Shown here: positions 24,960 through 34,724 of the stretch, piece after piece | How the letters are laid out: each line of letters begins with the position of its first letter | Position numbering within the stretch: position 1 is the first letter of the stretch | From: an uncultured Chlorobiaceae bacterium | GTDB lineage: Bacteria; Bacteroidota; Chlorobiia; Chlorobiales; Chlorobiaceae | Assembly (NCBI GenBank): GCA_903851385.1 | Contig: CAINOC010000032.1 | Location: 1 to 50,077, forward strand | Direction: 5' to 3' | DNA: 50,077 nt | Position numbers and translations under genes: made by a program | Notes under the pieces: generated by a model | Database searches by the model: none | Seen by the model: the letters and a program-made list of their open reading frames with translations, nothing else | Told to the model about the DNA's origin: nothing

Positions 24960-27900
24960 ATGTCTAATCTTCGTAAAGTTGTTGCTATTGTTGGACTTGA
25001 GCAGTACAATGCTGGCCTCTGGAAAAAGATTAAAGGGCTTCTTTCGAGTGAAGCCAATCTGATTCAGTTGAGCGATGTTGATCTTGAAAAACAGAATCCT
25101 GAAGCTGCCACAGCAATTCAGGAAGCCGACTGTGTTTTCATGAGTATGATCAATTTCAAGGAACAGATCGACTGGTTCAAACTGCAGCTCGATCAATCAA
25201 CCAACGATAAAACAGTTTTTGTTTTCGAGTCAATGCCTGAAGCCATGGCACTCACCAAGGTGGGGAGCTATTCCGTCGGTGATGGAAAGGCCGGCATGCC
25301 GGATATGGTTAAAAAAATAGCCAATATGCTGGTGAAGGGGCGCGATGAAGATGCTCTCTATGGCTACATGAAGCTCATGAAAATCATGCGCACCATCTTG
25401 CCGCTTGTTCCTAACAAGGCAAAGGATTTCAAGAACTGGCTGCTGGTCTATTCCTACTGGATGCAGCCGACGGCGGATAATATCGCCAACATGTTCCGGC
25501 TTATTCTGCGTGAATACTTCAATGAGCGCGTTACTGTCGGGGCTATTGTTGATGTGCCGAACATGGGTATCTACCACCCCGATGCCTCGGCTTACTTCAA
25601 GGATATCAAGAGTTATAAAAACTGGCTGAAAAAACGTGGAATTAATATGGACAAGGGGCAGAAAATTGCCCTTTTGTTTTTCCGGAAACACCTGCTTCAG
25701 GAAAAAACCTACATCGACAACACAATCCGTGCGTTCGAAAAGCGCGGAATCCATCTTTTTCCAGCCTTTGTGACCGGTGTTGAAGGTCATGTCCTTGTTC
25801 GCGACTGGTTGATAAAGGAAGAGATTGACCTGCTTGTCAACATGATGGGCTTCGGTCTTGTGGGAGGCCCTGCAGGCTCCACCAAACCAGGAACAGCCGC
25901 TGAAGCGCGTCACGAAATCATGACAAAGCTCGACGTTCCCTACATTGTCGCCCAGCCTTTGTTGACTCAGGGCTTTGAATCGTGGCATGAACTTGGTGTT
26001 TCGCCCATGCAGATGACCTTTACCTACGCCATTCCTGAAATGGATGGTGCGGTATGTCCTGTTGTTCTCGGGGCATTGCAGGATGGCAAGATAGAGACTG
26101 TTCCTGAGCGTATCGACCGTCTTACCGGACTGGTTTCCCAGTGGCTCCGTCTGCGTGATACCTCTAACCGTGATAAAAAGGTTGCCTTTATTGTCTACGA
26201 CTATCCTCCAGGGTTAGGTAAAAAAGCAAGTGCCGCACTGCTCGATGTTCCCAGAACGCTTTTTGCAGCCCTGCAGCGTCTGAAAAAAGAGGGCTACAAT
26301 GTCGGTGCTCTGCCTGAAAGTTCTGATGCACTCTTCCATGCGCTTGACAGGGCAACCGATCATCAGGTTCAGCAAAATAAGCCCGATGCCCTTAAAGTCA
26401 GTTACGACACCTTCAAGGAGCTCACCTCTTCAAGGGAGCGTGAACGCATTGAAGAACGGTGGCAGAAATTCCCCGGAGAAATCGTCCCGATGGGAGAGCA
26501 GGATGTTTTTGTCGGCGGCATACGGTTCGGCAATATCTTTATTGGCGTTCAGCCGCGCATCGGTATGCAGGGCGATCCCATGCGGCTTCTCTTCGACAAG
26601 GAAAACACGCCGCATCACCAGTATATAGCATTCTACCGCTGGATAAGCCGTGAGTTCAAGGCTCATGCCATGGTGCATGTCGGTATGCATGGTTCGGTCG
26701 AGTGGATGCCCGGACTACAGACGGGCTTAACTGGCGACTGCTGGCCTGATGCCCTTCTAGGCGAGGTTCCGCATATCTATATTTATCCGGTCAACAACCC
26801 GAGCGAATCGACTATAGCAAAACGAAGGGGACTGGCCACAATGGTCTCCCATGTTGTTCCTCCGCTCTCACGCGCCGGTCTTTACAAGGAACTTCCCGCA
26901 CTCAAGGATCTGCTCGTTGATTTCCGCGAACGATATCATAAAACTTCATTTGATGAGGCGGGAGATGTTTCAGGTATTGAAGAGGCTATCATGCAGAAAG
27001 CTGAACTTCTCAATCTTACTGACGATTGTCCGCGTCGCGAGAGTGAAGATTTCGCTGAATTTGTCAGCCGTCTCTATATCTATATTGCAGAACTTGAAAA
27101 CCGTCTGATTTCCAATTCGCTTCATGTCTTCGGCGAAGCGAGTCCTCTTGAGTCCCAGGTCATCACCATCACCGAAACACTTAAAAACCGTGGAGAAGAG
27201 GGCAAAACCCTGCCTTATATTCTTATGACAACGTCAGGCAAAAACGGCCACTACGACAGTTATGAGGAGCTGACCACCAAGTCAAGAAAAGGTGATGAGG
27301 AGGCTATTCGACTTCGCGAGTGGGTTGAAAATGCCTGCCGCAATTTTGTACAGCAGGTATTTTTTGATCACAAAAACGTTGCACTGGTCTTTTCGTCGAT
27401 AACTGGCGGAACTAAGCTCCCAGCTCAATATATGCCCTTCATAGAACAGCTGACCCAGGAAGGTGCCAAGCTTCTCTATGCCCTGCGCGATAATACCGGT
27501 GAAATGGAATCGCTCATGAGAGTTCTCAATGGGCGTTATATTTCGTCCGGTCCCGGAGGAGATCTGGTGCGTGACGGTATCAATGTGCTGCCATCAGGAC
27601 GCAATATCCACTCCATCGATCCATGGAGAATACCTTCTGTAATGGCCTTCAAGCGCGGTACGTTGATTGCCGACAGCATTATCAAGCGGCACCTCGAAGA
27701 AAATGAGGGACAATATCCTGAAACCATTGCCCAGGTGCTCTGGGGACTCGACACCATTAAAACCAAGGGTGAGGCTGTTGCTGTCGTTATTCGACTGATG
27801 GGCGGGGAACCTGCCTACGATGCTTTTGGTAAAATCAGCCACTACAGCCTTGTCCCTCTTGAAAAGCTCGGCCGTCCGCGCGTTGATGTTCTTATGCAGC

Positions 27901-28790
27901 TCAGCCCGATTTTCCGCGATGCTTTTGGTCTTCTCATGGACCAGCTTGACCGCCTTATCAAGGATGCGGCCAGGGCAGATGAGCCGATAGAGATGAACTA
28001 TATTAAAAAGCATGTCGATGAAGCACTTTCTTCGGGTGCCGAGTTCGACAGCGCTACATCCCGTCAGTTTACCCAGGCTCCCGGTGCTTACGGCACCTAT
28101 GTCGATGATATGGTCGAAGACTCTGCATGGGAATCGGAAAATGATCTCGACGATCTTTTCATCCGCCGCAACAGCAGCGCTTACGGTGGAGGACGAAAAG
28201 GGGAGAAGGAGACCGAGATTTTGCAGAAACTGCTCGGTTCTGTTGACCGCGTTGTCCACCAGGTCGACTCCACCGAGTTCGGCATTTCTGATATCGATCA
28301 CTACTTCTCCTCCTCCGGATCGCTTCAGCTTGCAGCAAGGCGCCGCAATACCAAAAATGACAATATCAAGCTCAACTACGTTGAATCCTTCACCTCCGAC
28401 ATCAAGGTCGATGATGCCGATAAATCGCTGCGTATCGAATACCGCTCAAAACTGCTCAATCCAAAGTGGTTCGAAGGTATGCTGAAGCACGGTCACAGTG
28501 GCGCTGGTGAAATCAGCAACAGGGTCACCTACATGCTGGGCTGGGATGCAGTAACCAAGAGCGTGGACGACTGGGTCTACAAAAAAACAGCCGAAACCTA
28601 CGCCCTTGATCCCGAAATGCGCGAGCGTCTCGCAACGCTGAACCCGCAGGCAATAAAAAACATTGTAGGCCGTATGCTCGAAGCTCACGGTCGAGGCATG
28701 TGGAAAGCCGATCAGGATATGATCAATGAACTGCAGGAAATCTACGCCGACCTCGAAGACCGCCTCGAAGGCCTGATCGACGAAGACTAA
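24960..28790 (+). CDS. bchH: magnesium chelatase large subunit H
   Basis: A 1276-aa porphyrin-binding subunit, normal length for BchH/CobN-type proteins. Recognisable blocks are VEGHVLVRDWL, the family signature HVGMHGSVEWMPGLQTGLTGDCWPD region near residue 575, and YPVNNPSESTIAKRRG. Green sulfur bacteria carry up to three H-type paralogues (named BchH, BchS, BchT); the bchI-bchD neighbourhood does not by itself show which this is. It begins at an ATG lacking a Shine-Dalgarno sequence after a 130-bp gap with its own terminator, so an independent promoter is likely. Confidence 0.93.
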   Translation: MSNLRKVVAIVGLEQYNAGLWKKIKGLLSSEANLIQLSDVDLEKQNPEAATAIQEADCVFMSMINFKEQIDWFKLQLDQSTNDKTVFVFESMPEAMALTKVGSYSVGDGKAGMPDMVKKIANMLVKGRDEDALYGYMKLMKIMRTILPLVPNKAKDFKNWLLVYSYWMQPTADNIANMFRLILREYFNERVTVGAIVDVPNMGIYHPDASAYFKDIKSYKNWLKKRGINMDKGQKIALLFFRKHLLQEKTYIDNTIRAFEKRGIHLFPAFVTGVEGHVLVRDWLIKEEIDLLVNMMGFGLVGGPAGSTKPGTAAEARHEIMTKLDVPYIVAQPLLTQGFESWHELGVSPMQMTFTYAIPEMDGAVCPVVLGALQDGKIETVPERIDRLTGLVSQWLRLRDTSNRDKKVAFIVYDYPPGLGKKASAALLDVPRTLFAALQRLKKEGYNVGALPESSDALFHALDRATDHQVQQNKPDALKVSYDTFKELTSSRERERIEERWQKFPGEIVPMGEQDVFVGGIRFGNIFIGVQPRIGMQGDPMRLLFDKENTPHHQYIAFYRWISREFKAHAMVHVGMHGSVEWMPGLQTGLTGDCWPDALLGEVPHIYIYPVNNPSESTIAKRRGLATMVSHVVPPLSRAGLYKELPALKDLLVDFRERYHKTSFDEAGDVSGIEEAIMQKAELLNLTDDCPRRESEDFAEFVSRLYIYIAELENRLISNSLHVFGEASPLESQVITITETLKNRGEEGKTLPYILMTTSGKNGHYDSYEELTTKSRKGDEEAIRLREWVENACRNFVQQVFFDHKNVALVFSSITGGTKLPAQYMPFIEQLTQEGAKLLYALRDNTGEMESLMRVLNGRYISSGPGGDLVRDGINVLPSGRNIHSIDPWRIPSVMAFKRGTLIADSIIKRHLEENEGQYPETIAQVLWGLDTIKTKGEAVAVVIRLMGGEPAYDAFGKISHYSLVPLEKLGRPRVDVLMQLSPIFRDAFGLLMDQLDRLIKDAARADEPIEMNYIKKHVDEALSSGAEFDSATSRQFTQAPGAYGTYVDDMVEDSAWESENDLDDLFIRRNSSAYGGGRKGEKETEILQKLLGSVDRVVHQVDSTEFGISDIDHYFSSSGSLQLAARRRNTKNDNIKLNYVESFTSDIKVDDADKSLRIEYRSKLLNPKWFEGMLKHGHSGAGEISNRVTYMLGWDAVTKSVDDWVYKKTAETYALDPEMRERLATLNPQAIKNIVGRMLEAHGRGMWKADQDMINELQEIYADLEDRLEGLIDED

Positions 28791-28797
28791 AAGCTAA

Positions 28798-28833
28798 AGG
28801 CCCTATAAGTCCCATAAGACCTATAGGGCCTAT
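28798..28833. repeat. palindromic 3'-end element, copy B
   Basis: The arms AGGCCCTATA and TATAGGGCCT form a hairpin between the convergent ends of bchH and guaB. Positions 28811-28833 are the exact reverse complement of 12825-12847 in copy A. May serve as a 3' processing or termination signal. Confidence 0.8.
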
Positions 28834-28854
28834 AAATGCCCTTAAAAGCTCTCT

Positions 28855-30378
<1,524 letters not shown>

Positions 30379-30481
30379 TCATTTTTGCCAATTTACAAAA
30401 ACTGAGCGTAGAATGACAATGTTCGTGACAGAATGCTTTTGAAAATCTAAAATAGAGTGTAAATTGCAAGCCATTTTATAT

Positions 30482-30569
30482 GGAGAGGTCGCATAGTTGG
30501 TCTAGTGCGCTCGCCTGGAAAGCGGGTAGGGTGTTAAAGCCCTCGAGGGTTCGAATCCCTCCCTCTCCG
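30482..30569 (+). tRNA. tRNA-Ser(GGA)
   Basis: A complete cloverleaf. The acceptor GGAGAGG (30482-30488) pairs with CCTCTCC (30562-30568). The anticodon stem CTCGC/GCGGG encloses loop CTGGAAA with anticodon GGA at 30517-30519. A long variable arm GGGTGTTAAAGCCC typical of serine tRNA follows, then the T arm GAGGG-TTCGAAT-CCCTC and discriminator G. A 3' CCA does not follow directly. The accessory region starts downstream of this gene, a common kind of integration target. Confidence 0.95.
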
Positions 30570-30577
30570 CCCAACAC

Positions 30578-30608
30578 AAAAGCCCGCTAACCGCGGGCTT
30601 TTGTGTTT
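30578..30608 (+). terminator. rho-independent terminator of tRNA-Ser
   Basis: A perfect 10-bp stem AAAAGCCCGC/GCGGGCTTTT with a 5-nt loop begins 8 bp after the tRNA; its right arm ends in T4, followed by GTGTTT. Confidence 0.85.
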
Positions 30609-30776
30609 ATTCAAACCCATAAAAGTGTCATTTCGATCTAAAAGTATGAAATCTCTCCCTTCGTCATTCAGCACTCAGCAGCACTACTCAGTCTTCCAAC
30701 CTCTTGCTCGCTCAGCCCAGTCATGATATCCACATAGTAACAGAAAAGCCACTTTTCACATAAGGCATGAAGTCAA

Positions 30777-30848
30777 TCAGCAGTTAAATAACAGTTCACA
30801 ACAGGGTATTGTCAAGTTAGTACCCCATAAACCAAACATCTTCCGCAT
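30777..30848 (-). CDS. 23-aa ORF with strong ribosome-binding site
   Basis: ATG 30848 follows AAAGGAGAAAAAGCT, an excellent Shine-Dalgarno. It encodes a 23-residue peptide beginning MRKMFGLWGTNL with two adjacent Cys near its end. It follows the gene fragment 30876-31025 by 27 bp on the same strand, as if they once formed an operon. Either a true small peptide or the 5' stump of a lost gene. Confidence 0.3.
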   Translation of the reverse strand: MRKMFGLWGTNLTIPCCELLFNC

Positions 30849-30875
30849 AGCTTTTTCTCCTTTGGTTTTACGAGT

Positions 30876-31025
30876 TCATAGTCTTGAACCGATTGCCGTT
30901 GAATCTACTTTTGTCAGTTCAGGACAGGGGGTGTCGCGTGTGATATGTGAAATCCATTCTTCTACGATATTCTGCCTTTCTTCTTTTGACAACTTGACAG
31001 TGTAGCGTACCGTCCCCCTGTAGAC
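30876..31025 (-). pseudogene. 3' fragment of an unidentified gene
   Basis: An open frame of about 49 codons with protein-like composition (VKLSKEERQNIVEEWISH, then DSTAIGSRL and a stop) but no usable start codon; an upstream in-frame stop lies about seven codons before it. It is therefore a truncated C-terminal remnant. Family not recognised. Confidence 0.45.
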
Positions 31026-31058
31026 AAAAAAAAGATGACTTTAAGCTTGTGATGCTCT

Positions 31059-31241
31059 GGCCCCTTAATGGCATAGGTCAGTCTCAGCTTCACATAATGG
31101 CTCTTATCTAACAAATTGCAATTTAAGCCCTATATGAAATCTTCTTTTGGCGGGTACTGCTTTTTGGGAAGGGGTGATTAGAAATTATTAGAGTATCGAA
31201 ATTTTTATCAACGAAATTCCCTGTCAAGGTTATCAGTCATC
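31059..31241. repeat. long direct repeat, copy 1
   Basis: From GGCCCCTTAATG to TATCAGTCATC this matches 45740-45934 in the same orientation with a few substitutions and small indels (I judge roughly 80% identity by eye). The two copies bracket about 14.5 kb of accessory genes. No terminal inverted repeats are seen. It could be an island boundary duplication or two copies of a dispersed element. Confidence 0.85.
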
Positions 31242-31440
31242 AATAACAGTGAACAAGTAAGACTTCTTGATGTTACCGTTGTCCACGACCATGGCTTTTG
31301 TCTATAGCCGCTTACGGTGGTTTGCACCCTGCACCTGCAAACCGAGAGCGAAGGGGCTTCCCTCATCTTTTCTACTGCTTGTCTACGACACACACCAACT
31401 TGACAGCACCTGATTTCCCTGAGTGTATTCAAAAAGACTT
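31242..31440 (-). pseudogene. possible degraded transposase fragment
   Basis: On the minus strand, with frame changes, short pieces resemble an integrase-core transposase: an N-terminal helix-like RRQAVEKMREAPSLSV, then in another frame VVDNGNIKKSYLFTVIDD ending at a stop. The latter recalls the first-Asp region of rve transposases (IS3/IS481 type). Evidence is weak and fragmentary. Confidence 0.35.
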
Positions 31441-31499
31441 CGAATTGGTTATTCGTGAATCCACAAAATATAAATCTGAGTCTGAAGCCCCCCTTTTGC

Positions 31500-32594
31500 T
31501 TACATAAAAACCAATCCGGGATGCACTTGCTGCAATTGCAGCACCATACCAATTTTGGTTTGTTTATCTGTGGCAGAAATGTCATCGGACATGCTCGCAG
31601 CTTTTGTCCCCCTTCGTGGACTGAAGTTGTACACGGTTACTTCGTCAAATTTCGGAAGAAGCTCTAGAGTTCTCAGAAAGTCGCTGTGTGTCTCTCCTGG
31701 AAAATTGATGATAAAGCTTGTTTCCAGAACCAAACGGGGCGACAACGTGCAGCTGTCCTCGATGGCCTGAACCACCGCAGCGATATCATAATCCCTTCCC
31801 ATTCGCCTCAGGACGTCCTGGCTTCCGGTCTGAATCGCGATATGGATTTTCACTATGCGATTCAACAGAAAAATTTCCCGAAGCCGTTGATAATAATGGA
31901 GGAATATTGAAGGCTCGAAGTTTTGGATCTCGATTGAATATGCGCCTTCATAGCGTGTCAATCGAAGCAAGAGCTCCACGGGGTCAGTTTCGATGTCCGA
32001 ACCGTAACTCCCAAAATCCTCGCCCAACAGCGCTACGGAAGCGTTTGAGTTTTTCCGAAGAATGGATTCGAAATGCCGAGTAACCTCGAGCAACGGCATG
32101 CTTTTCGCCCATCCCTTTGCTTTGTGAATCGCGCAATAAGTGCATGAACCGAGACAGCCCTGCACAACAACGATTGTGTATCTGTTCGGATTGCCGTCCG
32201 TCACATCAAGAAAATCATAATCGATCCGGTGCGTATCGACTTTCCCAATCGGAACGGTTGCCGGGAATGCTTCTTCGAGAGCAGCCATATCACGCGCACC
32301 GATGACACGGATGTTGCGTAGAATTGGTAGGTCTGGTTGAATTGACGGAAGACATCCCATCACATAGAAAGATTTATCGGTTGTTCCGGCGCCAAGCCGT
32401 TCGATCATCTCGACGGAACGATCTTCGCTGATCTGAAGCGCTCCACAGGTCATCACGACTATATCGCTTGCTGTGTTCGGATCGGAGACAACTTCGTAGC
32501 CGTTCTTCAAAAAAAAATCCCTGACTTCCGTTGTATGATGATGGTTGATCTCGCACAATTTGGTTGTCGAACAGATAAAAATTTTTTTCTGCAT
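31500..32594 (-). CDS. methylthiotransferase-like radical SAM enzyme
   Basis: About 364 aa from ATG 32594 (an upstream ATG at 32678 would overlap the subtilase gene end and add 28 residues unlike the family). The N-terminal MTTase domain has cysteines C8, C50 (VMTC) and C81 (MGC) for the auxiliary cluster. The radical SAM motif is CLGSCTYC. It ends without a TRAM domain, unlike MiaB and RimO. The family transfers a methylthio group to tRNA or a ribosomal protein. As the last gene of this peptide-modification-like operon, it may act on a peptide instead (inference). Confidence 0.85.
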   Translation of the reverse strand: MQKKIFICSTTKLCEINHHHTTEVRDFFLKNGYEVVSDPNTASDIVVMTCGALQISEDRSVEMIERLGAGTTDKSFYVMGCLPSIQPDLPILRNIRVIGARDMAALEEAFPATVPIGKVDTHRIDYDFLDVTDGNPNRYTIVVVQGCLGSCTYCAIHKAKGWAKSMPLLEVTRHFESILRKNSNASVALLGEDFGSYGSDIETDPVELLLRLTRYEGAYSIEIQNFEPSIFLHYYQRLREIFLLNRIVKIHIAIQTGSQDVLRRMGRDYDIAAVVQAIEDSCTLSPRLVLETSFIINFPGETHSDFLRTLELLPKFDEVTVYNFSPRRGTKAASMSDDISATDKQTKIGMVLQLQQVHPGLVFM

Positions 32595-32658
32595 GATTTG
32601 TGTATTGTTTTGTATTTCTCTCAAACTGCCGATGGACACAGGAATTATTCCTACATGA

Positions 32659-33852
32659 TCAGGGTGTACATGTATCATTGCCGCTCAGGCGGCACAATCC
32701 GGCGCCTGTTCCAGTAATTCCAAGCGGAAGTGCATTGGCGCGGAGCAGCGCGCGCACAAGCTCGGTCTTTTCTCCCGAACGCGCGTTCTTTATCTCAGGA
32801 TGCGCTGCCAGTATCCTCGCAACGACGCCAGTGACGAAAGCAGCGGCTTCGCTTGTTCCCGAGCAGTGATCGTAGAGCGTTTTGCCGCCAGGCTGACCAG
32901 GCACAATGGAACACACGGCAACTCCTGGCGCGACGACATCGACTTCAGAGCCTCTTCGGCTGAATGAAGGCAGAAACCACGCGCCATCTTTAGAGAGTAT
33001 AGGCTGTTCATCCGGAGGAAGGTCCGTTTTTCTGCCGCAGGCTGCAACGCAAATCGTGGAAAAGTACCGGGCCGGGTAAAGCACATCTTTGTTGTCACTC
33101 ATCGTGTTCCCAGTCGGTGTAACCACGACGATCCCCGCATCGTGCGCTTCACGCCAAATGTGTTCCTCCGTTTCGCTGTACTTTTCGGATCCAAATCCGA
33201 CATACAGTATTCGGACATCCCTGGAAATTGCCCAACGAACGCCTTTGCAGATCGCTTCCCTGCTAGCTCCTATACCGGCAGTATCGAAGACGCGGATATC
33301 GAGAAGGGCAACCCCCGGCGCGACGCCGACAATTCCCTTGTCACCGATTCTTTTTCCACCAATCAATCCGGCTGTGAATGTCCCGTGTGGAGAAATCGGT
33401 CGAGAAAACGGATACGCATGATTTCCCGAATCGAATCCATCGATGACGTTGAGGCAGGGATGCGAAGCATCGATGCCTGTATCAAGAATCCCGACTGTGA
33501 TTCCATCCAGGGATTGCGAAGGAGAAGCATTTGCTCCGATCGCCCTCAAACCCCAGCCGATACCCATCGCCGGAGGTGGCAGCTGGCCTTCGAGGAGAAC
33601 CGAAAACGTTTTCATGCGAACAAGTTGGGTATGGGGAACGGACAAGAGAAAAGGTTTGAATTCCATTCCGCGGAAAATCAGAAATTCGTGAATTTCACCG
33701 ACCGAACGGGGAAAAGGATGGGGAAAACGCGCAACTCCGGTTCCGTCTGTCAGCTTGTGTTCACGTCCATTAAGCACGACCATCGCTCTAGGCACGGCCG
33801 CCTCTGTGACGGAGTCGCGTACGACGACGGTGATTTCATCGAATGCCATCAT
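32659..33852 (-). CDS. subtilisin-like S8 protease, no signal peptide
   Basis: About 397 aa starting at ATG 33852, whose ATGA overlaps the upstream gene's stop. The N-terminal 85 residues look like a beta-sandwich domain (FDEITVVVRDSVTEAAVP onward). The catalytic triad is Asp in GILDTGIDASHP, His in SPHGTFTAGLIGG and Ser in GTSEAAAFVTG; the oxyanion Asn is in TPTGNT. No export signal is visible, so it is probably cytoplasmic, as expected of a leader-removing protease in peptide maturation. It sits between the M24-like and MTTase-like genes. Confidence 0.88.
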   Translation of the reverse strand: MMAFDEITVVVRDSVTEAAVPRAMVVLNGREHKLTDGTGVARFPHPFPRSVGEIHEFLIFRGMEFKPFLLSVPHTQLVRMKTFSVLLEGQLPPPAMGIGWGLRAIGANASPSQSLDGITVGILDTGIDASHPCLNVIDGFDSGNHAYPFSRPISPHGTFTAGLIGGKRIGDKGIVGVAPGVALLDIRVFDTAGIGASREAICKGVRWAISRDVRILYVGFGSEKYSETEEHIWREAHDAGIVVVTPTGNTMSDNKDVLYPARYFSTICVAACGRKTDLPPDEQPILSKDGAWFLPSFSRRGSEVDVVAPGVAVCSIVPGQPGGKTLYDHCSGTSEAAAFVTGVVARILAAHPEIKNARSGEKTELVRALLRANALPLGITGTGAGLCRLSGNDTCTP

Positions 33853-34724
33853 TGTCCCTCTGAGGGTCTTGTCAATACAGTAGTTCCATCCTCTTTGATG
33901 AGAAGAGTATGAACGAATTTTGCGATTCGAGTTCCCGATTTTGATCGCCAAAACGGGAGGCGTATTTGCATTGCTCCCTCTTCATCGTTGACCGGCCGCG
34001 CATCCTGAACGGGTTCATCGGAGTGGGAGAGTGCACAGGGTTCCAAGGCCAGATACATTCCTACTTCGAGTGACGCATGTAGGCTGCGGGTGATTTCCTG
34101 GACGTCAAGCATGGTACCATCAGCCCATCTACCCGGACCGGTTGGCTTTGCATTGAAAATCCAGGGATAAATCCTTTTATCCAGTGCGTCATCATCCTGA
34201 CGGATTGCGTGTCCTGCGCCGAATGGCGCAGGCACGAGACCGAAGCCGAGAAGGCAACTCTCGATTGCATTTGTAATATCGATGATCTGTCCGCCGCGTT
34301 GTGCTTTCGCAATCCCTGCGTCGAGTGCGTGTATCGTTCCATTCACGAGAGTCACGTCTTCATCTTTTCCCGTTCCGAAGATCAGGGTCTCCCCAACCTC
34401 GACATACTTTCCACCGATCTCGAGCCCTATCTCCACTTTAACGAGATCCCCGTCCTGAAAAGGTTCAGGCTCATACCATACATTGTTGATGTAGCGATCG
34501 TTGACGCCAAGGCCAATGGAAAGCCATCGCGGCAGATATGGTTTCTGCGAGCGAACAAAGCGGTCAATCGCGTTGCGGAATTCGGCAGGACACGTCATGT
34601 CCGGCAGGCTTACTCGAGCAAAGGTCATTGCATCGGCCGCCATTCTTCCGGCTGCCCACAAGGATTCAATGGGTGAGTCATTGCCTGGATATGTGAGAGT
34701 TACTATGTCACCCGTCACTTTCAT
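33849..34724 (-). CDS. M24 (pita-bread) family-like protein with altered ligands
   Basis: About 291 aa from ATG 34724 (ATG 34730 is also possible); the start lies about 15-20 bp inside the TPR gene. The C-terminal two thirds follows the methionine-aminopeptidase/Xaa-Pro-aminopeptidase pattern. VKVEIGLEIGGKYVEVGET occupies the place of the two metal-binding Asp, GAGHAI holds the His (172), YLALEPCA the first Glu (228), and FVHTLLIKEDG the C-terminal strand. By this alignment both Asp are Glu and the last Glu is Val. It may be inactive as a peptidase or have altered chemistry; a role in the neighbouring peptide system is inferred. Confidence 0.7.
   Translation of the reverse strand: MKVTGDIVTLTYPGNDSPIESLWAAGRMAADAMTFARVSLPDMTCPAEFRNAIDRFVRSQKPYLPRWLSIGLGVNDRYINNVWYEPEPFQDGDLVKVEIGLEIGGKYVEVGETLIFGTGKDEDVTLVNGTIHALDAGIAKAQRGGQIIDITNAIESCLLGFGLVPAPFGAGHAIRQDDDALDKRIYPWIFNAKPTGPGRWADGTMLDVQEITRSLHASLEVGMYLALEPCALSHSDEPVQDARPVNDEEGAMQIRLPFWRSKSGTRIAKFVHTLLIKEDGTTVLTRPSEGQ

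Larger units (their letters stand above)
30605..31058. other. degraded intergenic DNA downstream of tRNA-Ser
   Basis: Holds a short heptamer remnant (30668-30692), a 23-codon ORF with a strong ribosome-binding site (30777-30848) and a gene fragment without a start (30876-31025). No intact gene of normal size. The state fits decayed accessory DNA at an insertion boundary. Confidence 0.6.

Noticed and set aside
31208-31585. 125-codon cysteine-rich minus-strand ORF
   Set aside because: It overlaps the end of the MTTase-like gene and the long repeat; parts in different frames look like a decayed transposase instead.
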